From contig JBAXHT010000002.1 of the NCBI GenBank assembly GCA_037138755.1, positions 62,001 to 126,000 on the forward strand: DNA of 64,000 bases, written 5' to 3'. The notes beneath the pieces are model-generated. The model made no database searches. It was given only the letters and a program-made list of their open reading frames with translations, and was not told the DNA's origin. Each line of letters starts with the position of its first letter. Positions within the stretch are counted from its first letter, which is position 1. The position numbers were made by a program, and so were the translations under genes. Origin of the DNA: Armatimonadota bacterium (GTDB lineage Bacteria; Armatimonadota; Fimbriimonadia; Fimbriimonadales; Fimbriimonadaceae). This document shows, in pieces, positions 1 to 7,638 of this stretch.

Positions 1-185
1 GAGACTCCGTAAAGCAACTAACCAAACTCTGCGAAGCCGCCAACCAGATGTTCCTCGACCAAGTAGGAAAAGTCGGAGTCGACGCCTACTGGCTCAAAGA
101 CAACGTTTTCAAACGTCTAGAACTCGGCGATCCCGGTACGGATCATCCCAACTTCGCCGCTATGTCCAATTGTATTGCTAACTAG
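1..185 (+). CDS. C-terminal fragment of an unrecognised protein (cut by window edge)
   Basis: A frame beginning at base 3 is open from the window edge to TAG at 183-185, so only the last 60 residues are visible. The visible part is mixed polar and ends in SNCIAN; it shows no motif I can assign. The stop lies four bases from the stop of the convergent dehydrogenase, which fits a genuine gene end. Function unknown; the upstream sequence would be needed to identify it. Confidence 0.5.
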   Translation, partial: DSVKQLTKLCEAANQMFLDQVGKVGVDAYWLKDNVFKRLELGDPGTDHPNFAAMSNCIAN

Positions 186-189
186 CCCC

Positions 190-1284
190 TCAAGCCTCGA
201 TAATCACCTTCAAAGCATGAGTCTTCGACGCCTGCCCAAAGGTCTCGTAAGCCGAAACAATATCCGCCAACTTAAAGTGGTGGGTGATCAGAAGAGAAGG
301 ATCAATCTTCCCACTCTTAACAATCGCGAGCAGCATCCGAGTGCTCTCAGTATCAACCAGGCCCGTGGTGATCGAGATATTCCGATCCCAAAGCCGATTC
401 AGCTCAAGATCAACCTTCTCGCCGTGAACGCCAATATTGGCAATCACTCCACCAACGCCAATCACCGCCTGACAAGTCTCAAACGAAGCCGCCATCCCAA
501 CCGCCTCAATCGCCGTATCAACTCCCAGTCCATTGGTCAAAGCCATCACCTTCGCCACCGCCTGCCCGTCGCGATTATTAATCACATCCGTTGCCCCCAG
601 CCGAGTCGCCGCCGCAAGCCGATTGTCATCCATGTCAATCACAATAATCTTCGCCGGCGAAAAGAACTGCGCCGTCAGAACAACTCCCAGCCCAATCGGC
701 CCCGCGCCAATAATTGCAACCGTCCCGCCCGGCTTCACCTTCCCGTTCAAAACCCCCTTCTCAAACCCGGTCGGAATAATGTCACTCAACATGACCAGTG
801 CCTCCTCATCAACCCCGACCGGAGCATGGTAAAGGCTATTGTCAGCATAAGGAATCCGCACAAACTCCGCCTGAGTCCCGTCAATCGTATTCCCCAAAAT
901 CCACCCGCCCGTCGTACAGTGCGAATACATCTGCCGACGACAGAAATCACACTTCCCGCACGACGTAATGCAGGAGATCAAAACGTGGTCGCCGACCTTA
1001 AACTGCGAAACGCCCGAGCCAATTGACTCAACAATCCCAACCCCCTCATGTCCCAAAATCCGCCCCGGAGCACAGGACGGAATATCGCCCTTCATGATGT
1101 GCAAGTCCGTTCCGCAAATGGTCGTCTTCACCATCTTCACCACCGCATCACTAGGCTCCATGACCCTCGCCCGTGGCCGATTCTCAAGTTTCATCTGTCC
1201 CGGCGCAAGGTACACCAGCGCTTTCATCAGCCCCGTGCTGGCCAGTTCGTTTCGGACGGATGATTCTCGTTCCATTTGCTTCAT
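190..1284 (-). CDS. Zinc-dependent alcohol dehydrogenase (MDR family)
   Basis: Medium-chain NAD(P)-dependent alcohol dehydrogenase, 364 aa as given. Catalytic zinc ligands are visible at Cys57 (CGTDLH) and His79-Glu80 (GHEGVG). The structural zinc site is complete with Cys109, 112, 115 and 123. The Rossmann loop GAGPIG is at 193-198. The zinc sites and length match the family that oxidises short alcohols or polyols; substrate cannot be read from sequence. Start is uncertain: an AAGGAG lies 2 bases before the first ATG (1284) but 11 bases before the fourth codon (ATG at 1275), and the family usually begins near Met20 (1227, MKALVYLAPG). Monocistronic, convergent with the partial gene on its left. 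Confidence 0.9.
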   Translation of the reverse strand: MKQMERESSVRNELASTGLMKALVYLAPGQMKLENRPRARVMEPSDAVVKMVKTTICGTDLHIMKGDIPSCAPGRILGHEGVGIVESIGSGVSQFKVGDHVLISCITSCGKCDFCRRQMYSHCTTGGWILGNTIDGTQAEFVRIPYADNSLYHAPVGVDEEALVMLSDIIPTGFEKGVLNGKVKPGGTVAIIGAGPIGLGVVLTAQFFSPAKIIVIDMDDNRLAAATRLGATDVINNRDGQAVAKVMALTNGLGVDTAIEAVGMAASFETCQAVIGVGGVIANIGVHGEKVDLELNRLWDRNISITTGLVDTESTRMLLAIVKSGKIDPSLLITHHFKLADIVSAYETFGQASKTHALKVIIEA

Positions 1285-1495
1285 AACTCCTTAAGTCTGC
1301 GGCTCGGGAACGCCATATTCACAGTCGCAATAATTCAGTCCCCAAAACCCCTGTCAATCAAAACTAACCTCAGATATCGCATCCATGTCAAAATGCACCG
1401 CCAACTAGATCCGGGGATCGAAACTCCCAATTCACCAAACCCAACTGTCCAACCCAAGCCACACGCAACCAGATTAAGCTTCCGTTAAACCCCAC

Positions 1496-1524
1496 TTGCC
1501 ACCAAAACAGATCACTGATACAAT
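1496..1524 (+). promoter_or_regulatory. Promoter of the PEP-CTERM gene, leaderless
   Basis: TTGCCA (1496-1501) and TACAAT (1519-1524) are separated by 17 bases, each matching 5 of 6 positions of the sigma-70 consensus. The -10 ends 7 bases before ATG 1532, so transcription would begin at or next to the start codon. No Shine-Dalgarno sequence is present. Confidence 0.6.
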
Positions 1525-1531
1525 GCCAACT

Positions 1532-2188
1532 ATGAAACCTGCATTGTTTCTAGGATTGCTTGGGCTTGCAACTCTCGGCTATGGCCAGAACCTCCTCCTC
1601 AACCCCGGATTCGAAGCCGTGCCCGACAACAGCCAAGGCCAGGGCTACTTGCCAAACGATTGGATCACAATTTCGTCATCACCAGACACCTACACCAACG
1701 ACGGCTCTTACGGCCTTGCCCCCACCGCCTTCGGAAACTTCACCGGGATCACTGCCCACAGCGGTAATGCCTGGGTCGCCGGCTGGTCCGCCGGACCCGA
1801 GGCCTTCGGCCAAACCCTCGCCGCTCCGCTTACCGGCAACCAAACCTACACCCTCTCCGGCTGGCTCCATCAAGCCGTCCGAGGAGACCTCGATAACCCT
1901 GGCGGCTACCAAATCAGCCTCCTCAACTCGTCCGACTCCAGTTTCGTGGTTCTCACCAACCTCGGCGACACCGTCTCCGTAGCCCAAGGTTGGCGCTTCT
2001 ATAGCTCGACCTTCGTCGCCCCATCGAATACCGCAAACTTCGACACAGTCGTTTTCTCACCCACCACCGCGGGTGGCGGCTCCTACCCCGGCATCGACGA
2101 CGTCTCGCTCACCCCCGTCCCCGAACCCGCAAGCATTGGGGCCATCACAATCGGCCTCGCCGTTCTCGCTCGTCGCCGGCGAAAATAG
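1532..2188 (+). CDS. PEP-CTERM sorting domain protein
   Basis: Secreted surface protein of 218 aa with an N-terminal signal peptide (MKPALFLGLLGLATLGYGQ). The C-terminus has the canonical tripartite signal: VPEPAS, a hydrophobic segment and RRRRK. The middle begins LLLNPGFEAVPDN and resembles the beta-sandwich (carbohydrate-binding-like) region common in these proteins. PEP-CTERM proteins are processed by exosortase and usually go to the cell surface or extracellular matrix; no exosortase gene is in this window. ATG 1532 is chosen because it starts the signal peptide and follows a strong promoter; an in-frame TTG at 1496 would lie in the -35 element. Confidence 0.88.
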   Translation: MKPALFLGLLGLATLGYGQNLLLNPGFEAVPDNSQGQGYLPNDWITISSSPDTYTNDGSYGLAPTAFGNFTGITAHSGNAWVAGWSAGPEAFGQTLAAPLTGNQTYTLSGWLHQAVRGDLDNPGGYQISLLNSSDSSFVVLTNLGDTVSVAQGWRFYSSTFVAPSNTANFDTVVFSPTTAGGGSYPGIDDVSLTPVPEPASIGAITIGLAVLARRRRK

Positions 2189-2240
2189 CTAACCCGGATG
2201 TCCGCAAATCTGTCGACACCGAAACACGTCAGCCAAAAAA

Positions 2241-2267
2241 CTCCTCGCCCATTCGCAAGGCGAGGAG
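2241..2267 (+). promoter_or_regulatory. Perfect hairpin covering the ribosome-binding site of the DUF6544 gene
   Basis: CTCCTCGCC (2241-2249) and GGCGAGGAG (2259-2267) form a perfect 9-bp stem with a 9-base loop. The right arm contains GAGGAG, the only Shine-Dalgarno-like sequence before GTG 2280. There is no T-run on the plus side, so it is not a plus-strand terminator; read on the minus strand the stem is followed by TTTTTT, so a minus-strand terminator is the alternative. Confidence 0.5.
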
Positions 2268-2279
2268 TATCAATAGGAT

Positions 2280-3017
2280 GTGAACGTCCTCGAAAACCTC
2301 TGGAACATCGAATCGCCAACGCCCCAGGTCTTCGACCCGTTCATGACGGAGAACTTGCCCATTGCCGCCCGAAACTACATCACTCGAGCCATCGCCGCCG
2401 GAACCCCCATCGCCAGCGCCGTTCGCCTCGAAATGAAAGGCGAGATCAAGCTAAACAACCAATGGCTCCCCTTCGAAGCGACCCAAGTCGTTCGCAACAA
2501 TCATGGCTTCGTCTGGCGAGCCCACGTGATTCGAGGAATGGCTGGAATCTCCGGTTACGATCGCCTCATCGACGGCGAAGGCGAAATGAAGTGGAAAGTG
2601 CTTGGTCTGATCCCCGTAATGACCGCCCACGGCCCCGACATCACCCGCTCCACCGCCGGACGAATGGCGACCGAATACACACTGCTCCCCTCTGCCCAGC
2701 TCGATCCCAAAATTCTTTGGAAGGAACTCTCTGAGACGTCCGTTTCCCTCCGTCGAGAAATCGCCGGCATCGAAACCGACCTCACCCTCGAAATCGAAAA
2801 GTCCGGTACCCTCAAATCCGCATCGCTCAACCGCTGGGGAAACCCCGACGGAAACGAGTTCCAAAACACTCCGTTCGGCGCCGAACTATCCGAAGAGGTC
2901 ACCTACGGCGGCTACACCATCCCGACGAAAATTTGCGCCGGTTGGCAGTACGGAACAAGCCACTTCGACGAAGGCGAATTTTTTCGCGCGGAAATCACGT
3001 CCGGTGAGTTCAAGTGA
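2280..3017 (+). CDS. DUF6544 family protein
   Basis: Cytoplasmic protein of 245 aa without signal peptide. It follows the DUF6544 pattern: an N-terminal ARNYITRAIAAGTPIASAVR segment, KGEIKLNNQWLPFEA, GFVWRAHVIRG, SGYDRLIDGEGEMKWK and the signature LGLIPVMTAHGPDITRSTAG. The family is widespread but has no established function. The GTG start has GAGGAG 12 bases upstream, held in a hairpin; ATG 2343 is an alternative start. It follows the PEP-CTERM gene by 91 bases and may share its transcript. Confidence 0.8.
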   Translation: MNVLENLWNIESPTPQVFDPFMTENLPIAARNYITRAIAAGTPIASAVRLEMKGEIKLNNQWLPFEATQVVRNNHGFVWRAHVIRGMAGISGYDRLIDGEGEMKWKVLGLIPVMTAHGPDITRSTAGRMATEYTLLPSAQLDPKILWKELSETSVSLRREIAGIETDLTLEIEKSGTLKSASLNRWGNPDGNEFQNTPFGAELSEEVTYGGYTIPTKICAGWQYGTSHFDEGEFFRAEITSGEFK

Positions 3018-3020
3018 CCA

Positions 3021-3479
3021 CTAAATCCGAACCGGCTTCCCATCGGGAGCCGGGATCTTCCGCATCTCCGCGACGAAGTCTCGGAAGACTCGCCAGAACT
3101 CTCCACCTTTATTCAAGCCTTCCCAGACGGGTTCGTTATCATCGATCTGGATAGCATAGAACCCGAACATGTAGTGCGCCACATCCGGCTTGATTAGGCC
3201 AGAATTCACCAGCAAAGCAACCTCCTCGAAGAAGGCAATAAAGTTCCGCCGATCCTGGATCGGCTCGGTCGCGATCGAAGGGTCGCCTTCAAAAATCATC
3301 GTCAACAGCCGCCGGAAAATCGCGTCTTCGAGGAACCGACGCCGCATCTGAATAAACTGGTTCGCCCGAGCCGCATGGTTCTGCCGCGCGTACTGAAAAA
3401 GTCCTTGCCATAAGGTGATGAATGCAATGACTCCGGCAACGATGATCGAGAGATCTTTGAAGAGGTCAATCCTGGTCAT
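3021..3479 (-). CDS. Membrane-anchored protein, third gene of the MNT/HEPN operon
   Basis: 152 aa with one N-terminal membrane segment (about residues 8-27, LSIIVAGVIAFITLWQG) followed by a charged helical cytoplasmic part (RANQFIQMRRRFLEDAIFRR, then FFEEVALLVNSGLIKPDVAH). The fold resembles DUF4760-type small membrane proteins, a weak call. ATG 3479 lies inside the last codons of the HEPN gene (14-base overlap), so translation is probably coupled; an in-frame TTG at 3506 is less likely. Its gene order suggests it belongs to the MNT/HEPN module. Confidence 0.65.
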   Translation of the reverse strand: MTRIDLFKDLSIIVAGVIAFITLWQGLFQYARQNHAARANQFIQMRRRFLEDAIFRRLLTMIFEGDPSIATEPIQDRRNFIAFFEEVALLVNSGLIKPDVAHYMFGFYAIQIDDNEPVWEGLNKGGEFWRVFRDFVAEMRKIPAPDGKPVRI

Positions 3480-3870
3480 TGTTTTTCGCCAGATAGGTTT
3501 GAGCAAACGTCAGAAATTTTCTCGCGTCGGCAATAAACGGTCCAAGCGCGACGGCTAGAACTGCTCGGGCCATCTCCTCGTCGTAAACATGAGAAGCCTT
3601 GTTACGAGTATCAGCATAGTCGATCCATTCGCGTGGATTGTCGATATAGCCCGCCGCGGCAGCAGTTCTAAACGTGAGATTCACTCCGAATGTCGGATTT
3701 CCACCATCGGCCAGCATTGCCCGCATCAACTTGCCGCAGAGTTCAAACGTGAACTCAAATCGCTGAATCTGGGAGTCAAGGTGTACCTCGTCATCAGGAA
3801 AATGACTCGACTCTTCAAACTTGAGCATTGCCCGCTCCAAGGAGGACAACACATCACGCGACTTGCTCAT
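3466..3870 (-). CDS. HEPN protein, HI0074-type nucleotidyltransferase partner (probable toxin)
   Basis: 134-aa helical protein of the HI0074 'nucleotidyltransferase substrate-binding' family, now grouped with HEPN. The R-x4-H motif is visible as RNKASH near residue 89, followed by VYDEEMA as usual in the family. In studied MNT-HEPN pairs the HEPN protein is an RNase toxin neutralised by adenylylation from the MNT partner. It overlaps the upstream MNT gene by 17 bases and the downstream membrane gene by 14, so the three are almost certainly cotranscribed. Confidence 0.85.
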   Translation of the reverse strand: MSKSRDVLSSLERAMLKFEESSHFPDDEVHLDSQIQRFEFTFELCGKLMRAMLADGGNPTFGVNLTFRTAAAAGYIDNPREWIDYADTRNKASHVYDEEMARAVLAVALGPFIADARKFLTFAQTYLAKNNDQD

Positions 3871-4201
3871 TCACTTCTCCCAGGAAGAAACGTGTCCGTA
3901 GTGCAATCTCGCGAAATCGATCTCCCATATCTTCAACCTCCACTAGATCAACGATATAAGGAAAATTGGATTGTTCAAATGCTTCTTCCAAGTTCGTCCT
4001 CTCCAATGACGAGAGCGATCTCCCGTCGACACCGAGATCTACGTCGGAAAACCGAGCGGCATGGTTCTGAGCCCGACTCCCGAACACAAAAAACTCACGA
4101 CCTTCTGTCGAAATCGTCGACGAAATCAGCCGCCAAAGCTCGGCTTTTTCTTCCTCCGTCAACCCATATCCGGCACCAGACACAGTGAAATGATACAACA
4201 T
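3854..4201 (-). CDS. MNT-type minimal nucleotidyltransferase (probable antitoxin)
   Basis: 115-aa nucleotidyltransferase of the HI0073/MNT type. The active-site signature is complete: GSRA (FGSRAQNHA) followed by SDVDLGVDG, which supplies the metal-binding aspartates, with a third acidic candidate in IVDLVEVED. MNT antitoxins transfer AMP to their HEPN partner. It is the first gene of a minus-strand operon MNT-HEPN-membrane protein, divergent from nuoB with 42 bases between starts. Confidence 0.87.
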   Translation of the reverse strand: MLYHFTVSGAGYGLTEEEKAELWRLISSTISTEGREFFVFGSRAQNHAARFSDVDLGVDGRSLSSLERTNLEEAFEQSNFPYIVDLVEVEDMGDRFREIALRTRFFLGEVNEQVA

Positions 4202-4243
4202 GGCGACGAACCTGATTCAGCTTCGGTAGAATCTAATTAGCTC

Positions 4244-4834
4244 ATGCCAAAGCGCGTTGAATCAGTAGTCCTCCACGACAGCTCAACTCCGGTCATCGGA
4301 GACGCTCAGCGTGCGGGGAGCGTGGTGGTCACCTCGCTCGAATCGCTCATTTCCCAGGCAAGGGCGCACTCGCTTTGGCCGGTCACCTTTGGCCTCGCCT
4401 GCTGCGCAATCGAAATGATGGGCGCCGCCGGACCCAAGTTCGACATCGCCCGCTTCGGCTCCGAAGCATTTCGAGCGACGCCGAGACAAGGTGACGTCAT
4501 GATTATCGCCGGAAGGGTCAGCAAGAAAATGGCTCCTGTCCTTCGCCAAATCTACGACCAAATGCCTGAGCCCAAGTGGGTCATCAGCATGGGCGCGTGC
4601 GCTTCTTCAGGCGGAGTCTATAACAACTACGCCATCGTCCAAGGCGCTGACCAAATCGTCCCCGTCGATGTCTACGTACCCGGTTGTCCGCCATCGCCCG
4701 ATGCCTTGATCTACGGAATCATGAAGCTTCAAGAAAAAATCAAACGCGGTCGAGCCACCACAATGTCCGACCTAAGGCTCATCGAAGTCAACTCAAGAGA
4801 CATCCAAGAAATCGAAGACAAGGTGACTGCGTAA
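4244..4834 (+). CDS. nuoB: NADH-quinone oxidoreductase subunit B
   Basis: NuoB of respiratory complex I, 196 aa, holding the N2 iron-sulfur cluster that passes electrons to quinone. Cluster ligands are visible: the paired cysteines in [18 protein letters not shown], and VPGCPPSPD. Length is normal with a short N-terminal extension. TAGAAT 14 bases before ATG is a possible -10, but I see no good -35. The stop overlaps the nuoI start (TAATG), so the two are translated together. No other complex I subunit lies nearby. Confidence 0.95.
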   Translation: MPKRVESVVLHDSSTPVIGDAQRAGSVVVTSLESLISQARAHSLWPVTFGLACCAIEMMGAAGPKFDIARFGSEAFRATPRQGDVMIIAGRVSKKMAPVLRQIYDQMPEPKWVISMGACASSGGVYNNYAIVQGADQIVPVDVYVPGCPPSPDALIYGIMKLQEKIKRGRATTMSDLRLIEVNSRDIQEIEDKVTA

Positions 4835-5295
4835 TGGCCATCCTCGACAAAATCGTCAAACCCATGATCGCCGGACTCGGCATCACCTCCAAGCGACTCG
4901 GACACAGCCGCCCAACGGTCATGTACCCCGAAGACAAGCGCGAGCAGTTCCCAAGAACCCGCTGGCGACACGTTCTCACTCGCCACGACGACGGCCTCGA
5001 AAAGTGTATTGGCTGCTCCCTCTGCGCCGGAGCCTGCCCCGCTCGCTGCATCTACGTTGATGCTGGCGAGAACACCGAAGAAAACCGCCTCTCCCCTGGC
5101 GAGCGCCACGCCGTCCGCTACGAAATCAACATGCTCCGCTGCATATTCTGCGGCTACTGCCAAGACGCCTGCCCAACGGGGGCGATTGTATTGCGGAAGG
5201 ATTTTGAGTTGGCGAACTATGATCGCGAAGATTTCATCTTCACGAAGGAAATGCTGCTAGAGCCAGCTCTCTCCGAGCGTTCAAAGCTCATCTAA
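4834..5295 (+). CDS. nuoI: NADH-quinone oxidoreductase subunit I
   Basis: NuoI of complex I, 153 aa, with two 4Fe-4S motifs: [12 protein letters not shown] and [12 protein letters not shown], which carry clusters N6a and N6b. ATG 4834 overlaps the TAA of nuoB and begins [11 protein letters not shown], typical of the family. The frame is open further upstream to 4684, but that part lies antisense-free inside nuoB in another frame and is not NuoI-like. Usual subunits between B and I (C, D, E, F, G, H) are absent, so this is a rearranged pair. Confidence 0.94.
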   Translation: MAILDKIVKPMIAGLGITSKRLGHSRPTVMYPEDKREQFPRTRWRHVLTRHDDGLEKCIGCSLCAGACPARCIYVDAGENTEENRLSPGERHAVRYEINMLRCIFCGYCQDACPTGAIVLRKDFELANYDREDFIFTKEMLLEPALSERSKLI

Positions 5296-5362
5296 GTAAG
5301 GGAGTAGTTGTGCTTTCTCTCTCGCCGTTACTGGGCGTAGCCGACGGAGAATAGACGTCAGC

Positions 5363-5962
5363 TTACTTTGCATAGTACTGACAGCAGTCCCGAGTCGACG
5401 GTATCAGGAAGTCACTGATGGTAATCAGAAACGACGGATTCTGAACAACATAGGATTTGATTGAGTTCCAGGTTCGCTTGGTCTCACCTTTGTAGGTCCA
5501 AGGTGAAGCCTGCTCATGAGTTCCATGCGCGTAGAACCACAGGTTCTGGAAGACAAGGCTAGCGCTGCTCGATTTGCGAGTATCCGCAATAACGAAGGAA
5601 TAGTATAATTCCAGCGCAATGTACGATAAGACATCGGTCTGTATCTGAGATATTTGTGGATTCCCTTTTGCACAGTAGGCCCGCACAACATCATTAAAAC
5701 TGGGTTTCTTGTGTGATTTCAGAACGGAGTAAATGCTATCGAATCGCGTGGACTGTAGTTTATTGAGCCTTATCTGCCAAACAACTCCGCTTCCTCTAGA
5801 AGGCGTTTTGTCTAAGCTCTCATCCAGAACTGTCCTGCTTTGATAAATGAGCTCGGTAACCAAGGCAGTGCTCAGAGTCTGCTCTGCCTGAAGATCAAGC
5901 AACGACGATTTTGGCGAAGAATGATCAACCATACAGTGACCGATGAAGGCGGCGGCGAACAT
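5363..5962 (-). CDS. Hypothetical protein
   Basis: 199-aa protein with no family I recognise. It is hydrophilic and helical at the N-terminus (SSLLDLQAEQTLSTALVTELIY) and aromatic-rich in the second half (LELYYSFVIADTRK, NLWFYAHGTHEQASPWTYKGETKRTW). It has no clear membrane segment. It stands alone, with 67 bases to the nuoI stop on one side and 82 to the next gene. Its A/T-richer composition than the neighbouring nuo genes could indicate recent acquisition. Confidence 0.6.
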   Translation of the reverse strand: MFAAAFIGHCMVDHSSPKSSLLDLQAEQTLSTALVTELIYQSRTVLDESLDKTPSRGSGVVWQIRLNKLQSTRFDSIYSVLKSHKKPSFNDVVRAYCAKGNPQISQIQTDVLSYIALELYYSFVIADTRKSSSASLVFQNLWFYAHGTHEQASPWTYKGETKRTWNSIKSYVVQNPSFLITISDFLIPSTRDCCQYYAK

Positions 5963-6044
5963 GTTTACTGACCCAGCATAGCATTGAAGAGCATAATGGT
6001 TAGCAAATAACGGCCCTGTTCTAGCCCAAGTTGGTACATAGCCA

Positions 6045-6482
6045 TCACTTCACCCGATCAATCGCGATCCCTTGAGCCTTGGCGATCAGACTCAAGAACA
6101 CCCGCCCTTCATGGCAAGCCTCGAACCCAATCCGTCTGCCGTTACCGTAACTCAGGAATAGAGTTTTTCCCCCTTCACCGTCAGGCGAGTCCCCAAGACC
6201 ATCAATGTCGCTCAGCGAGACGACCTTCTCGATCCCGTTCCTGCGGAGCAAGAGCCGACCCTCCGCAAACTCCATCTCGTTCCAGTATTCAAGCTTAGCG
6301 AGGGCATACCAAGCAATCGCAAAGCAGGCCGCTGCCATACCCATTCCGCCGATACAGACCAGAAACTGTCTTTCCAACCCAGCCCCGATGGAAATCGCCA
6401 AGACAAGCACCCCGACTACGACGAACGACCAACCCGCTCCGCGCTCATATCCCTGCTCAGGCCGAAAGACCATTCGACTCAA
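6045..6482 (-). CDS. Two-helix membrane protein with C-terminal PH-like domain
   Basis: 145 aa. Two membrane segments (WSFVVVGVLVLAISIGAGL and LVCIGGMGMAAACFAIAWYAL) are followed by a beta-rich cytoplasmic part (EFAEGRLLLRRNGIEKVVSLSDIDGL) that looks like the bacterial PH domain of small membrane proteins. The PH call is tentative. No operon partner. Confidence 0.65.
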   Translation of the reverse strand: MSRMVFRPEQGYERGAGWSFVVVGVLVLAISIGAGLERQFLVCIGGMGMAAACFAIAWYALAKLEYWNEMEFAEGRLLLRRNGIEKVVSLSDIDGLGDSPDGEGGKTLFLSYGNGRRIGFEACHEGRVFLSLIAKAQGIAIDRVK

Positions 6483-6563
6483 TTGTACAGTAGCCAGCTT
6501 GTGAGTAAACAGCTAACCTTAAAGCCGAACCTTCGCTAAAAACTATGAACCTGAGGCAGCCTT

Positions 6564-7085
6564 GTGGACTCGAAGGTAACCTCAAAGGGCTCGATGACGC
6601 CCGGCAGTAACTCCGCGAATCGTACGATTCTCATTGTAATCTTCTCCTGCCTCGCCTTTTGTTGTGTAGGTGGCGGGCTCTTAGCCCTCTTCGGCTATCG
6701 ATCGGGCACGGCAGCCGCGAAAGAAGATGGCAAGTTCATCGAAACCGCGTTCCGTGCACTCAGCGATGATGGTTATGTCTTCAAAGATTCGCAGAGGTTT
6801 TTTGCGCCTGTCGGAAGCGAGATCAAGCAAAAGCAGAACCAAATCGCCCTCGACGCAATCCGCGAGAAGCTCGGCAAGTTCGTCTCTATCGGGGACGTGA
6901 AGGGGTTCTACATGAAGACCGGAACCGGTGGGTCCAGCCACCGTGTGACCTACGAGATCAAGTTCGAGAAAGGTGACGGAACCCTCCAAGCCGTCATCAC
7001 GAATCCGGGGACTCCCGAGCAAAAAATCTACTCCTGGTACATCGGTAGCTCGGTGTTTGAGAACAAGGCAACGCCGACCAAGTAG
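6564..7085 (+). CDS. Membrane-anchored exported protein, unknown
   Basis: 173 aa: a short polar N-terminus, one membrane segment (TILIVIFSCLAFCCVGGGLLALFGY, about residues 21-45), then an extracytoplasmic alpha/beta domain with LGKFVSIGDVKGFYMKTG and a beta-hairpin-rich end (THRV..YEIKFEKGDGTLQAV). The layout resembles small exported domains of the DUF4019 kind, but I do not claim the family. GTG 6564 is the longest start; ATG 6594 (MTPGSNSANRT) is equally possible. Confidence 0.65.
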   Translation: MDSKVTSKGSMTPGSNSANRTILIVIFSCLAFCCVGGGLLALFGYRSGTAAAKEDGKFIETAFRALSDDGYVFKDSQRFFAPVGSEIKQKQNQIALDAIREKLGKFVSIGDVKGFYMKTGTGGSSHRVTYEIKFEKGDGTLQAVITNPGTPEQKIYSWYIGSSVFENKATPTK

Positions 7086-7224
7086 GCAGGTAGTTGATGG
7101 CATAGGCTTGGTAAGTCTCGGTGACACTTTCAAGCGACCATCCATCCTGTCTCAACGAAAGCGATTGATCCTGAAAATTTTTGGTGAGTACTGTCTGACA
7201 AGATCAGACGAAAACCCGTTGCGA

Positions 7225-7638
7225 TCAGCCTAGAAAAGTCGCGACTAACTGGAGCAGACAGGCCAACGAGAAAAGGGCACCTCCGGTGGTTAGTAGCCCT
7301 CTCCTGAACGTTTCATCATCGCTCAAGTGCTTCACAAGGGCCGGAATCCAAACCGATTTCAATTGCTTGTAAAAGAGAACTTTCGGAATCAAGACAACCG
7401 AACTAAACAGCAATGCTAATCCGAGTCGATGGAACCAGTGGATCCCTTCTCGAAACGCCATAGACCAAGCGATGCCGATCACACCTAAGGTGACCAACGT
7501 AAAGATAGAGGTTGAGAAGAAGGCGGTTAGCCGATGTCCCAGCACCCTCATGCGATTCGCTCCTAGGATTTCAGGAGCGAGAAGCCAAAACGAAATGAAC
7601 TGGAGAAATATCCCCGCTCGATCCAACCAAAGGTTCAC
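7225..7638 (-). CDS. Four-helix membrane protein, unknown
   Basis: 137 aa, four hydrophobic segments: IFLQFISFWLLAPEIL, TSIFTLVTLGVIGIAWSM, LGLALLFSSVVLIPKVLFY and LTTGGALFSLACLLQLVATF. No motif points to a function. ATG 7638 overlaps the stop of the polysaccharide deacetylase gene (ATGA), so the two are translationally coupled and this protein may act with the deacetylase at the membrane. Confidence 0.7.
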   Translation of the reverse strand: MNLWLDRAGIFLQFISFWLLAPEILGANRMRVLGHRLTAFFSTSIFTLVTLGVIGIAWSMAFREGIHWFHRLGLALLFSSVVLIPKVLFYKQLKSVWIPALVKHLSDDETFRRGLLTTGGALFSLACLLQLVATFLG

